This document shows, one piece after another, positions 1 through 7,054 of a stretch of 11,419 nucleotides of DNA (the first letter of the stretch is position 1; each line of letters begins with the position of its first letter). The DNA comes from Oscillospiraceae bacterium (GTDB lineage: Bacteria; Bacillota_A; Clostridia; Oscillospirales; CAG-272), in assembly GCA_015064195.1 (NCBI GenBank), contig SVSO01000083.1, positions 1 to 11,419 on the forward strand. Reading direction: 5' to 3'. The notes beneath the pieces are model-generated. The model worked only from the letters and a program-made list of their open reading frames with translations. It had not been told where the DNA came from and made no database searches. The position numbers and the translations under genes were made by a program.

Positions 1-855
1 GTGATGATCAGAGACGGTGACTGTGCCCGCATCCGCCGCGAAGTCGTAGCCTGCAAGGAAATCCATATCGGACTGATGGCGGCTGACCATAACGGAGGTG
101 GGCAGCTTGATGTTCGGATACCAGGAAGCATCCGTGCCTTCGCCGTAATCGAAGGGGCGGGCGGTCTTGTATACGCCCTTCATCACCGGGAACGGGATGA
201 CTGCGCGGCGGTCATGGTCGTTGCCCCATTCCACATCCGGCGGGAAGGATGCCTTGTATTTGTCGTGTACACGCACGGCCAGGTTGTTCCACCACATGAA
301 GGGGAGCGGACGGTCGGTGCGGTTGTATACCACAGCCTTTGCCTCCACGACAGAGCGGCCGGGATAAACGGTGATCTCCACCGCGCCGCGCATACGGTTG
401 TACGGCTCGGCTTCACCCATGATGCAGGTCACGGAACCGTCGGGATTCTCGCGGGTGACGGCCTCCAGCGGCATGAAGGTGGTGGGGCGATGATGCTGCG
501 GCCAGTTGAATTCCACGCCGCCGGATACCCACGGACCGGCGAGCCCGACCAGTGCGGGCTTGATGACGGTGTTCTGATAGATGAACTCATAGCCGTTCGA
601 TTTATCCACCGCACCGTGGATCTTGCCGCCAAGCTCCGGCAGGAGCGTGGTTTTGATGTATTCGTTCTCCAGCGTGACGGCGTCGTAATCCTTGTCGATC
701 GTCTCGTTGGTCAGACGGTCGGTGTACGGCAGTGGGTAAAGTCTGCCCGCCGCGCCCTGATAGGGCTTGTTTTCAAGGAAAAAGGGCAGGCTGTTGGGAG
801 CCTTCGGCTCATAGGTGGGGATGGTCATTTTTCCACGGGTGAGTTTGACTGACAT
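1..855 (-). CDS. DUF5107 domain protein, N-terminal part (gene runs off the left edge)
   Basis: Minus-strand reading from the ATG at 853-855 stays open for 285 codons to the window edge, so only the N-terminus is seen. The start is supported by AGGAGA at 862-867 with 6 nt spacing. Residues 66-124 carry the blocks I associate with DUF5107: LPELGGKIHGAVDK (about 72-85) and GPWVSGGVEFNWPQHHRP (about 107-124). DUF5107 is an aldose-epimerase/beta-sandwich type domain, usually followed by TPR repeats in proteins of about 1,000 residues, and is found beside glycoside hydrolase genes. There is no signal peptide, so a cytoplasmic role in handling imported sugars is likely (inference; the biochemical role is not established). 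It is divergent from the sugar-sensor regulator at 1039 and shares its 183-bp intergenic region, so it is a natural target of that regulator. The family assignment is fairly sure; the function is not. Confidence 0.85.
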   Translation of the reverse strand, partial: MSVKLTRGKMTIPTYEPKAPNSLPFFLENKPYQGAAGRLYPLPYTDRLTNETIDKDYDAVTLENEYIKTTLLPELGGKIHGAVDKSNGYEFIYQNTVIKPALVGLAGPWVSGGVEFNWPQHHRPTTFMPLEAVTRENPDGSVTCIMGEAEPYNRMRGAVEITVYPGRSVVEAKAVVYNRTDRPLPFMWWNNLAVRVHDKYKASFPPDVEWGNDHDRRAVIPFPVMKGVYKTARPFDYGEGTDASWYPNIKLPTSVMVSRHQSDMDFLAGYDFAADAGTVTVSDHH

Positions 856-900
856 ATATGTTCTCCTGTATTTTTGTTATATTCGGTGAGCGTTTTATCC

Positions 901-929
901 ATTATATCATACTCCCCTCACACCTGCAA
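901..929 (-). promoter_or_regulatory. Extended -10 promoter of the DUF5107 gene
   Basis: On the minus strand, TATAAT (901-906) is preceded by TG one base upstream (TGATATAAT), which makes an extended -10 element. A weak -35, TTGCAG (924-929), lies 17 bp away. Transcription would start near 894, giving a leader of about 40 nt before the ATG at 855. The weak -35 with a good extended -10 would fit an activator-assisted or repressible promoter (inference). Confidence 0.7.
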
Positions 930-972
930 GGTAAATCGGGACGGAATTTTACGCGAAATTTCACCGCTCGCC

Positions 973-999
973 GCCGTTGACAAACGGCCGCATTTGCGG
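973..999. promoter_or_regulatory. Two adjacent palindromes over the regulator promoter (operator candidates)
   Basis: GCCGTT-gaca-AACGGC (973-988) is a perfect 6-bp inverted repeat enclosing the -35 box. CCGCA-tt-TGCGG (988-999) is a perfect 5-bp inverted repeat filling the spacer up to the -10 box. The two abut and share one base. A factor bound here would block RNA polymerase at the 1039 gene. Autoregulation by the encoded LacI/LuxR-like protein is inference; the sites could also bind another factor or be chance in GC-rich DNA. Confidence 0.45.
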
Positions 1000-1005
1000 T
1001 ATAAT
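977..1005 (+). promoter_or_regulatory. Consensus sigma-A promoter for the sugar-sensor regulator operon
   Basis: TTGACA (977-982), a 17-bp spacer and TATAAT (1000-1005) form an exact consensus sigma-A promoter. The predicted start is near 1012, leaving about 27 nt of leader that includes AGAAAGGTG (1022-1030) before the ATG at 1039. Exact consensus promoters are uncommon and normally imply strong expression unless repressed. Confidence 0.9.
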
Positions 1006-1038
1006 AATTGATAGAACTTGTAGAAAGGTGCGAAAACG

Positions 1039-2151
1039 ATGCAGATACCTATCATCACCGAGTCGGATTACGGCGCGTCCTCCATCTGGTGCGCGGATAT
1101 CCGCGCCGGCATCCGTGCCGAACTGGCGCGCAAGCGTTATACCGCTGTGGAATTTGACGGCGCAGCGCTCGAGACCCTCGACCTTGCCGCCATGGGCTTC
1201 GATATGACCGTACTCATCGGCCCCTCCCATGGTTTTATCCCACACGCGCTGGATACGCTTCGCCGGCAGGGCATCGGCGTGGTGCTGGTCAGCTACCATC
1301 TGCCGGACGACATCTTTGTGCGCGGTCTGCTTCGCATCGATTATGCCGCCGGTGTCCGTATGCTCATTCAGCATTTCGCTGCCTGCGGATGCAGCCGCAC
1401 CGCGCTCTACGGCAGCTTCTCCGATTCCTCGGCGGACTACATCAAGAAAAGCGAATTCCGCGCGCTCACAGACGGTGTCTGCTTTGACAATCCCGGCAGC
1501 CTCGAGGCGTGCTGGGAGAGCTTTCGCCCCCATGCACGCGAATTTGACTCGGTGCTCTGCGTCAATGACATCGCCGCCGCATCGCTCATCCACCGTCTCA
1601 CCGAGGAAGGCATCCGCGTACCGCAGGACATTCAGGTTGCCTGCTTCGGCAGTTCAGAGATCTCCCGTATCTTCAGCCCATCCATCACCTCTGTCATCCT
1701 CGATAATGTGGAGCTGGGACGGCAGACCGTGTCCATTTTTGCCTATCTTCGAAAGGCGGATCCCAGTGTCAGCGTCAGCGTCAGAGTGGCCGGAAAGCTG
1801 GTCGTGCGTGAATCCACGCGGCCTGCGGGCGTTGAGCCGGCGCTTTCTGCCAGACACCGTGCGCAGGACAGTGCGCCCAGCTTTTATGATGACAGCGAGG
1901 TGCTCCTTTTCACGCGGCTCGAAAAACTGCTGATCGCCTGTGATGAGCTTGACCGCGCCATTCTCGGGGGGCAGCTCGCCGGCGAAACCTCGGAGCTGCT
2001 GGCAGAGCGTCTGAATCTGGCGCCGGAAACCATCCGCTACCGTATACGCCGCCTGACCCAGCAGATTGGCATGGACTCCCGAGCGGATCTGCTCGAATTT
2101 CTGCGTGAGGGACGATTTTTGCGGATGTTCGGCGCAGATGAGAGAATTTAA
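1039..2151 (+). CDS. LacI-type sugar-sensor regulator with C-terminal LuxR-like HTH
   Basis: 370 aa. It lacks the N-terminal LacI helix-turn-helix and begins directly with the periplasmic-binding-protein-like fold (about residues 2-260). The LacI/GalR signature regions are visible: SVLCVNDIAAASLIHRLTEEGIRVPQDIQVACFGSSE (about 171-207), ITSVILDNVELGRQ (about 216-229) and KLVVREST (253-260). A linker (about 261-310) leads to a C-terminal HTH (about 315-357) with SELLAERLNLAPETIRYRIRRL and then QQIGMDSRADLLEFL, close to the LuxR/GerE pattern. It should be a cytoplasmic transcription factor that senses a sugar or sugar phosphate. ATG 1039 follows AGAAAGGTG at 8 nt spacing and a consensus promoter. 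It is divergent from the DUF5107 gene and lies 82 bp before the glycoside hydrolase-like gene, which are the likely targets. Activator or repressor mode cannot be told from sequence. Confidence 0.85.
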   Translation: MQIPIITESDYGASSIWCADIRAGIRAELARKRYTAVEFDGAALETLDLAAMGFDMTVLIGPSHGFIPHALDTLRRQGIGVVLVSYHLPDDIFVRGLLRIDYAAGVRMLIQHFAACGCSRTALYGSFSDSSADYIKKSEFRALTDGVCFDNPGSLEACWESFRPHAREFDSVLCVNDIAAASLIHRLTEEGIRVPQDIQVACFGSSEISRIFSPSITSVILDNVELGRQTVSIFAYLRKADPSVSVSVRVAGKLVVRESTRPAGVEPALSARHRAQDSAPSFYDDSEVLLFTRLEKLLIACDELDRAILGGQLAGETSELLAERLNLAPETIRYRIRRLTQQIGMDSRADLLEFLREGRFLRMFGADERI

Positions 2152-2233
2152 ACAATTATTGGCAGGGCGTCCGCACCGCCGGCGACGGCTGAAAAAAGCG
2201 ATTGCCCGCTGAGAAGTCAGGAGAACAGATCAT

Positions 2234-3658
2234 ATGAACGAACCCTATTACAACCGAGTCTTTCCGACGAATACCTACATCGACCTGCGCCCGCTGTACG
2301 ATGACAGAACCGTACTCCGGAATCCGCACAAGGGCTGGTACTATCATTTCATCGACAATGGACTGAACCGTCCCTACTACCGGGACGGCATCGCACCCGG
2401 CGACCATCTGGAGCACGTGCCGGGTTTAAATCATCTCTATCTGCGCATCGACTGGGCGGACATCGAGCCGGAGGAGGGAAGATTTGACTGGAAATGGCTG
2501 GATGGCATTTTCGATGAGTGGAGCCGATATGGCTATCGCTTCTCGTTCCGCGTCTGCTGCTTCGTGTCGAACACGCCCTATTCTACGCCGAAATGGGTAC
2601 GCGAGGCGGGTGCGGCGGGAACCGAATTGACCGGCTGCTTTGAAACGCCCTTCGGTGTGCAGGAGGTGACACGCTGGGAGCCTGATTACGGCGATCCGAT
2701 CTTCCTTGAAAAGCTGGAGAATATGCTCCGTGCCTTCGGCGATAAGTACAACGGCAACGAGCTTGTTGAATTCGTTGACATCGGAACCTTCGGAACATGG
2801 GGCGAGGGTCATACCGGATTTGGCTCCGGAAAGCTGTGGAGCCCCGATGTGCTTCGCCGTCATATCGACCTGCATCTTCGCTATCTGCCCGATACCACGC
2901 TGCTGTTAAATGATGACATGGTGACCCATGCCGCCCGTTTCGGCGGAGCGGATGCTGCCGTCGCGCTGTGGGAATACGCCATGGGTAAGGGCATCGGTAT
3001 GCGCGACGATTCGCTCTGCGTGCCCGGCTACGACAAGCATTACGGCTACGATACCATGCGCGCAGGACAGATGACCGCCGCCGCTGCCCATGCGCCGGTG
3101 GATCTGGAATTTGCCCACTACCGGATGATGCAGACAGCGGATTTCAAGAATGGCTTCCCGCTCATTGACGCGCTTGCAAAGACCCATGCTACCTTCGCCG
3201 GCTTTCACGGCTATGCAGACAAGTGGCTGGATGAGCAGAAGAATCTTCATGATTACATCGCCAACCGGCTGGGCTACTGGTATTTCCTGCCGGGTATGGA
3301 GCTTGCCGAATGCGTGAGCGGACTTCCGACACTGATGCGGCTGTATGTGGAAAACCGCGGTTTCGCGCGGGCGTATCACCCGTTCACCCTGCGCATATAC
3401 GCCGTCCCATATGACTCTGCCGTATCGGGAGAGACGCGGTATCTTCTCTGCGAGCAGACTGGCGCCAATCTGTGCTGGGAGAGCGGTAATACTGCGTGCG
3501 AGACGCTTCGTCTTGATTTTCGCGGTGTGCCGGCGGGAGAGTACGAGCTGTGCGTCGGCCTGTACGAGGGCGGACGTGCTGTGCGCTTCGCTGTGAAAGA
3601 GAACTGTCTGCGCGGCAGTGATGTTTCGCTTACGAGATTCACTGTGCGGCAATTTTAG
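2234..3658 (+). CDS. Predicted glycoside hydrolase-like protein, DUF4832-type
   Basis: 474 aa, start ATG 2234 preceded by AGGAG (2219-2223). No signal peptide is visible, so it is probably cytoplasmic. The N-terminal half resembles GH42-like TIM barrels: LRNPHKGWYYHF (about 28-39), LYLRIDWADIEPEEGRFDWKWLD (about 68-90) and VDIGTFGTWGEGHTG (about 181-195), in which Glu191 sits where clan GH-A enzymes carry the acid/base. The second half (about 250-390) has GMRDDSL, DLEFAHY (Glu292, possible nucleophile) and RLGYWYFLPG followed by YVENRGFARAYHPF, the pattern I recall for DUF4832. The C-terminus is a short beta-rich domain. A role in cleaving an imported oligosaccharide is inferred; the substrate is unknown and both Glu assignments are guesses from pattern. 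It is probably co-transcribed with the regulator at 1039, as no promoter is evident in the 82-bp gap. Confidence 0.7.
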   Translation: MNEPYYNRVFPTNTYIDLRPLYDDRTVLRNPHKGWYYHFIDNGLNRPYYRDGIAPGDHLEHVPGLNHLYLRIDWADIEPEEGRFDWKWLDGIFDEWSRYGYRFSFRVCCFVSNTPYSTPKWVREAGAAGTELTGCFETPFGVQEVTRWEPDYGDPIFLEKLENMLRAFGDKYNGNELVEFVDIGTFGTWGEGHTGFGSGKLWSPDVLRRHIDLHLRYLPDTTLLLNDDMVTHAARFGGADAAVALWEYAMGKGIGMRDDSLCVPGYDKHYGYDTMRAGQMTAAAAHAPVDLEFAHYRMMQTADFKNGFPLIDALAKTHATFAGFHGYADKWLDEQKNLHDYIANRLGYWYFLPGMELAECVSGLPTLMRLYVENRGFARAYHPFTLRIYAVPYDSAVSGETRYLLCEQTGANLCWESGNTACETLRLDFRGVPAGEYELCVGLYEGGRAVRFAVKENCLRGSDVSLTRFTVRQF

Positions 3659-3903
3659 AGAATAAAAAAACGCAGCTGCACCGAATCCGGTGAATGCCTG
3701 TATCGCTCTTGCTATGACCGCAGAACTGCCGGAAGGTGAGAATCAGACCGGCGATCTGGCAAAAGAGGACATGATGCTGACCATGGCCTCCACCATCCAT
3801 TCTGCAGACGGCGGCGGAGAAGTATAAAAGTACGCTGAGGCTTAAAGCCTCAGCGTACTCTCTTTTTGACATCACGCAAACTGGGACGGCTGTTTTATCG
3901 CAG
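3659..3903. other. Convergent intergenic region with a short unexplained open frame
   Basis: This gap of 245 bp lies between two convergent genes. Its right part is the bidirectional terminator. The left part contains a plus-strand open frame from 3666 to the TAA at 3825-3827, with an internal ATG at 3714 that would give a 37-aa peptide ending HSADGGGEV. There is no clear ribosome binding site or promoter. It could be a degraded gene tail or chance, so I do not call it a gene. Confidence 0.4.
3829..3867. terminator. Bidirectional intrinsic terminator
   Basis: AGTACGCTGAGGCTT (3829-3843) and its exact complement (3845-3859) form a 15-bp perfect stem around a tiny loop. It is followed by TCTCTTTTT on the plus strand and preceded by AAAA, which is TTTT when read on the minus strand. 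It can end the rightward transcript of the 2234 gene and the leftward transcript ending at 3904. Confidence 0.93.
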
Positions 3904-5574
3904 TCAGGCCTCCGGTTCGTCATGCCGGTTCTGATCCCGGTACTGCTTGAGTGCGGCAAAGCGCAGAAACTGCTTGCGGGAATTGACGCCCAGCTTGGAG
4001 TAGATGTTCTTGTTGTGATATTTCATCGTGTTTTCCTTGATGCCGATGGCGGCGGCGATCTCCGCTGTGGATTTGCCCTCCGCGTACATCTCGTAAATGC
4101 GCATTTCCTGAGGTGTCAGCGTTTTCAGATTGCAGATGAAATATTCGTAATCCTCCAGCACGATCTCGTTTTTGCTTTCCTCCGAGAGCTGCAGGATCTG
4201 ACTTTTTGCCAGCTCATATTCCGCCAGTGCCTTTTCGTAGGCTTCTCTGGCGCGTCCCGCTTCCTCCTCCGCCGCGATCTTTGCCGCCTCCAGATTTTTC
4301 AGCTGTTCCTCGTGGACGGAGGCTTTCCGTTCGATGAATGCGAACAGATCGTCGAATTCGCGGATCTTCAGCGAATCGCCGGAATCCTCGCTGTACTTGA
4401 TCTGCTCGATCCTGCGGAGGATGGGAGCCACGTATTTTTTGCTCAGGAACAGGCAGTAGGCGAACATGATGAGTACCACGGCAAGGATGATCCCGACGGT
4501 TTTCAGCTGTCCGTTCCGGACAAGAGCATCGAACTGCGCTTCGGTGATCATGAGAGCTGCGGTGAAGGTGTCCCTGCCGAGGGTGAGCACTCTCGTTTTT
4601 CCGATGCAGATCTCGCTTCCGAAATCGAACACCGCATTCCGGCCCTTACCGGTGATGGTCACGCTGTCCGAATCGATGGAATTGTATCGGCCCGAATTGA
4701 ACTGTCCGGTATAGATGTCCATCTCCTCATCCAGCAATGCGCCCACCAGCTGTCCAAGCTTGTCATCGCTGACCTTTTTTGACAGCTGGAAATACATATC
4801 GTTGATCTCAAAGCCGCACACGCCGATGATGTGCTCCGAGGGATCGCGGATGGGCACATAGATATACCGTGCCCGCTCCCATGTGTCGGGGATCTCCACC
4901 GTCCGGCTCAGGATATAATGCGTACCGCCGGCGAAAGCGGAGTCGCAGGAATCGAAAAAGTCGGTGCGCATTTCATTGTTCCAGCCGCTGTGGAAGGTGA
5001 CATTCCCCTTTTTTGCGGTGGAAAAGGATCCGCGATAGAGGGTGATCTCGTTGTTGAGGGTGCTTTCCGAGTAGAGATTGATGTATTTTAAGTAAATCCC
5101 GTTATAAAGCGGCACATCGGAGCGGCTGTTGACCGTGGTGTCAAGGATGAAGAACGCACCGCTGGACGGCGTGAGCTGCATATGCAGATAAACCACATCA
5201 TACAGTGCATTCTGGAGCGATGACAGCGCGTCGGCATTGTTTTTCAGCGCTTCAAATGTCAGATCCTGTCCGGTCAGAAAATCCTGCAGTGCCGTCTCCA
5301 GCCCGTCTGCAAAGGAAATGGCATGAGCCGCCGCTTTTTCGTAATCCCGGCGGATGGTTTCTGCGTAAGCGGAAAGCCGGGTGTCCAGCACATCCATGAT
5401 CCGCGCTCCCGTGGGATTCATGATACCGAACAGATTGAGCAGCAGCAGGATCAGCGACAGAACCAGCGCAATGGCCGATATGATATAGGCAACAAAGCGG
5501 CGGCGGATGGAAATGCCCTCCGTTTTGATCTGACGAATGATGTTCGGCAGATCAAATCTCAGAATTGATTTCAT
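3904..5574 (-). CDS. Membrane-anchored LuxR-family regulator with extracellular Cache-like sensor
   Basis: 556 aa, ATG at 5572-5574 with AGGAGG at 5580-5585 (5 nt spacing). Domains in order: a short basic cytoplasmic N-terminus; a first membrane segment (about 28-51); an extracellular sensor of about 300 residues (52-356), with an alpha-helical start then mixed strands including YIYVPIRDPSEHIIGVCGFEI (about 237-257), typical of Cache/PAS-like membrane sensors; a second membrane segment (about 357-378); a short juxtamembrane stretch; a long coiled coil rich in E/A/K (about 418-470); and a C-terminal LuxR/GerE HTH (about 486-545) with LTPQEMRIYEMYAEGKSTAEIAA and ENTMKYHNKNIYSKLGV. There is no kinase or receiver domain, so it is a one-component regulator that stays in the membrane. 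Its ribosome binding site lies across the stop codon of the solute-binding lipoprotein gene, so the two are probably translationally coupled and act together. The ligand and target genes are unknown. Confidence 0.87.
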   Translation of the reverse strand: MKSILRFDLPNIIRQIKTEGISIRRRFVAYIISAIALVLSLILLLLNLFGIMNPTGARIMDVLDTRLSAYAETIRRDYEKAAAHAISFADGLETALQDFLTGQDLTFEALKNNADALSSLQNALYDVVYLHMQLTPSSGAFFILDTTVNSRSDVPLYNGIYLKYINLYSESTLNNEITLYRGSFSTAKKGNVTFHSGWNNEMRTDFFDSCDSAFAGGTHYILSRTVEIPDTWERARYIYVPIRDPSEHIIGVCGFEINDMYFQLSKKVSDDKLGQLVGALLDEEMDIYTGQFNSGRYNSIDSDSVTITGKGRNAVFDFGSEICIGKTRVLTLGRDTFTAALMITEAQFDALVRNGQLKTVGIILAVVLIMFAYCLFLSKKYVAPILRRIEQIKYSEDSGDSLKIREFDDLFAFIERKASVHEEQLKNLEAAKIAAEEEAGRAREAYEKALAEYELAKSQILQLSEESKNEIVLEDYEYFICNLKTLTPQEMRIYEMYAEGKSTAEIAAAIGIKENTMKYHNKNIYSKLGVNSRKQFLRFAALKQYRDQNRHDEPEA

Positions 5575-5583
5575 ATGCCCCTC

Positions 5584-6933
5584 CTATTTGCCGGACAGGA
5601 CTTTCAGCTCTGCAAGGGCGCTTGCCGCCAGTGCATCCAGCGCGGCTTCCGGATCTTCGCCATCCCCGATGCGCTTGATATATTGACTGCGTGCCGCCTT
5701 CAGCACGGTTTTCACGTTGGCTTCAAATTCAAGCTGTGTGTCCGATGCGCCGTCGTAAAGCGGGAGGGCGTAGAAGGTGTAGGAATCCAGCATCGCATCC
5801 ACCGTCTGATAGACACTGCGGTAATTGTCCTTTTCCATGCCGCCGAGATCGGAAAACAGCGTTTCAAAGGCTTCATCCGTCACCGGCAGATAGCCCGCAT
5901 GGGTGACAAATTCCAGATTGTGGGCCGGATCGGTCAGCCATTTCGCGAAAATATACGCCGCCTGATTGCGCCGCTCATCCTCGCTTTTCATGGCGAACAG
6001 TCCGCCGCCCCGATAGATCACGCCGGACGAATCATGGGTAAAGACAGGATAGGGCAGGGCAAGCGCTTCGATAGGCTCGGTGGTGTTGTCGGGATAGATG
6101 ACCTCCGCCGGCTGATACAGCACGTCCGCCGTGGAGCCGGTGTTGGCGATGACCTCCGCCGTTTTCCAGCGCGCGGCCGCGTAGCCTTCATCAAGACAGA
6201 TGCCGCCGTAGATGGCAGTTTTGGCCAGCGGCATCCAGATGGTGCGGAAGGCATCGTCCTCCAGCCGCAGTCTGCCGCCCCGGATGAATTCGCTGCCGTG
6301 GGCTTTCATGCCGATATAGGCATAGTGGTAGTAGTCGTTGATCTGCAGAAAGCTCCGGCCGCCCGACCAGTCATAATAGGTGCGCGCCGCCGAAAACACG
6401 CCGTCAAAATCCGAAAGCGCGGACATGGTGATGCCTGTGTCGGCAGAAAAACGGTCGAACAGGGTCTTATTCAGGAAAAACGCTTCTGTGGATTTTGCAA
6501 TGGGAAGCATGAGCAGATCTTCATCGAACCAGCCCTCCGAGAGAAATGTGCCGTGAAAGGCGGACAGCTCGTCCTCGGTGAAATAGTCATCCCACGGGAG
6601 CAGATTTTCCGCGCCGACGATTTGTGCCACACGCGGATATGCGGTAAAAAGATCCGGCATCTCATCCGCGCCCGGTTCACCGTTGACGGAGGCGGCGATG
6701 GCGCTGTCAATGGCGGAGGAGCTTGTCACCGACACCACATTGACCGTGATGCCGTGTTCGCTTCCGAGGGTATGATTGAATTCGTCGATGACCACATTCA
6801 GCGGAGATTTTGTCTGACTCCCATAGACGTGCCACATGGTCAGCGTCACCGGATCGGCGGGATTTGGCATTCCGCGCTGTGCACAGCCCGGCAGAATTGT
6901 AAGAATAACGAGAAGCGTGAGGATTTTTTTCAT
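5584..6933 (-). CDS. Extracellular solute-binding lipoprotein (ABC-type SBP, orphan)
   Basis: 449 aa from the ATG at 6931-6933. This start is chosen because it follows GGAAGGTG (6939-6946) and gives a lipoprotein signal MKKILTLLVILTILPGC with lipobox LPGC and acylated Cys17; the frame is open further upstream but without a credible start. The mature part begins with VTLTMWHVYGSQTKSPLNVVIDEFN and later has SGVIYRGGGLFAMKSEDERRNQAAYIFAKWL, which are features of family 1 solute-binding proteins for sugars or similar small molecules. The C-terminus (KRIGDGEDPEAALDALA) is also typical. It should be anchored on the outer face of the membrane. No permease or ATPase gene is adjacent in this window; the only operon partner is the membrane regulator 9 bp downstream. 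A role as ligand-presenting co-receptor is therefore plausible (inference), although it could also serve a transporter encoded elsewhere. Confidence 0.9.
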   Translation of the reverse strand: MKKILTLLVILTILPGCAQRGMPNPADPVTLTMWHVYGSQTKSPLNVVIDEFNHTLGSEHGITVNVVSVTSSSAIDSAIAASVNGEPGADEMPDLFTAYPRVAQIVGAENLLPWDDYFTEDELSAFHGTFLSEGWFDEDLLMLPIAKSTEAFFLNKTLFDRFSADTGITMSALSDFDGVFSAARTYYDWSGGRSFLQINDYYHYAYIGMKAHGSEFIRGGRLRLEDDAFRTIWMPLAKTAIYGGICLDEGYAAARWKTAEVIANTGSTADVLYQPAEVIYPDNTTEPIEALALPYPVFTHDSSGVIYRGGGLFAMKSEDERRNQAAYIFAKWLTDPAHNLEFVTHAGYLPVTDEAFETLFSDLGGMEKDNYRSVYQTVDAMLDSYTFYALPLYDGASDTQLEFEANVKTVLKAARSQYIKRIGDGEDPEAALDALAASALAELKVLSGK

Positions 6934-6957
6934 GATAACACCTTCCAGCAGGGATTT

Positions 6958-7006
6958 CCTACCCGAATTCCCACCCTTTTTTGCATTTTTTCCGAAAAAC
7001 CTACCC
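6958..7006 (-). repeat. Three GGGTRGG repeats in the SBP leader
   Basis: Reading the minus strand, GGGTAGG occurs at 7000-7006, GGGTGGG at 6970-6976 and GGGTAGG at 6958-6964. The first is the 3' arm of the leader terminator. The other two follow it and the last lies just upstream of the SBP ribosome binding site. Start-to-start offsets are 30 and 12 nt, so all three keep one reading phase. The single CCTACCC at 7021-7027 (minus sense) could pair with any of them. Confidence 0.75.
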
Positions 7007-7027
7007 ATTTTTGCTTCATCGGGTAGG
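6995..7027 (-). terminator. Intrinsic terminator inside the SBP 5' leader
   Basis: Minus-strand sense: CCTACCC (7027-7021), a 14-nt loop, GGGTAGG (7006-7000), then TTTTT (6999-6995). The 7-bp, mostly GC stem with an immediate U-tract is a proper intrinsic terminator. It sits about 145 nt downstream of the predicted transcript start and 62 nt before the SBP start codon. It therefore acts either as an attenuator for the operon or as the end of a small RNA. The plus strand has no T-run after the stem. Confidence 0.8.
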
Positions 7028-7054
7028 GACAAAAGCTGTGGAAATCCGTATAAT
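7026..7054 (+). promoter_or_regulatory. Possible promoter for the six-gene plus-strand run
   Basis: TATAAT (7049-7054) lies 17 bp after GGGACA (7026-7031, four of six -35 bases). The predicted start near 7061 gives a leader of about 185 nt to the ATG at 7246. It lies within the oppositely transcribed SBP leader and overlaps its terminator arm. I saw no better plus-strand promoter closer to 7246. Confidence 0.45.

Noticed and set aside
1..852. Plus-strand open frame of 283 codons
   Set aside because: It mirrors the minus-strand DUF5107 gene, which has recognisable family blocks, a ribosome binding site and a promoter; the plus frame has none.
884..966. CGGTGA (884-889) and TCACCG (961-966) as a paired looping operator
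   Set aside because: Only 6 bp, far apart and not extended by further symmetry; chance is likely in GC-rich DNA.
5575..7026. Plus-strand open frame of 483 codons opposite the SBP gene
   Set aside because: No ribosome binding site and a low-complexity translation; the minus strand encodes a clear solute-binding lipoprotein. Such long antisense frames are expected in GC-rich codon-biased genes.
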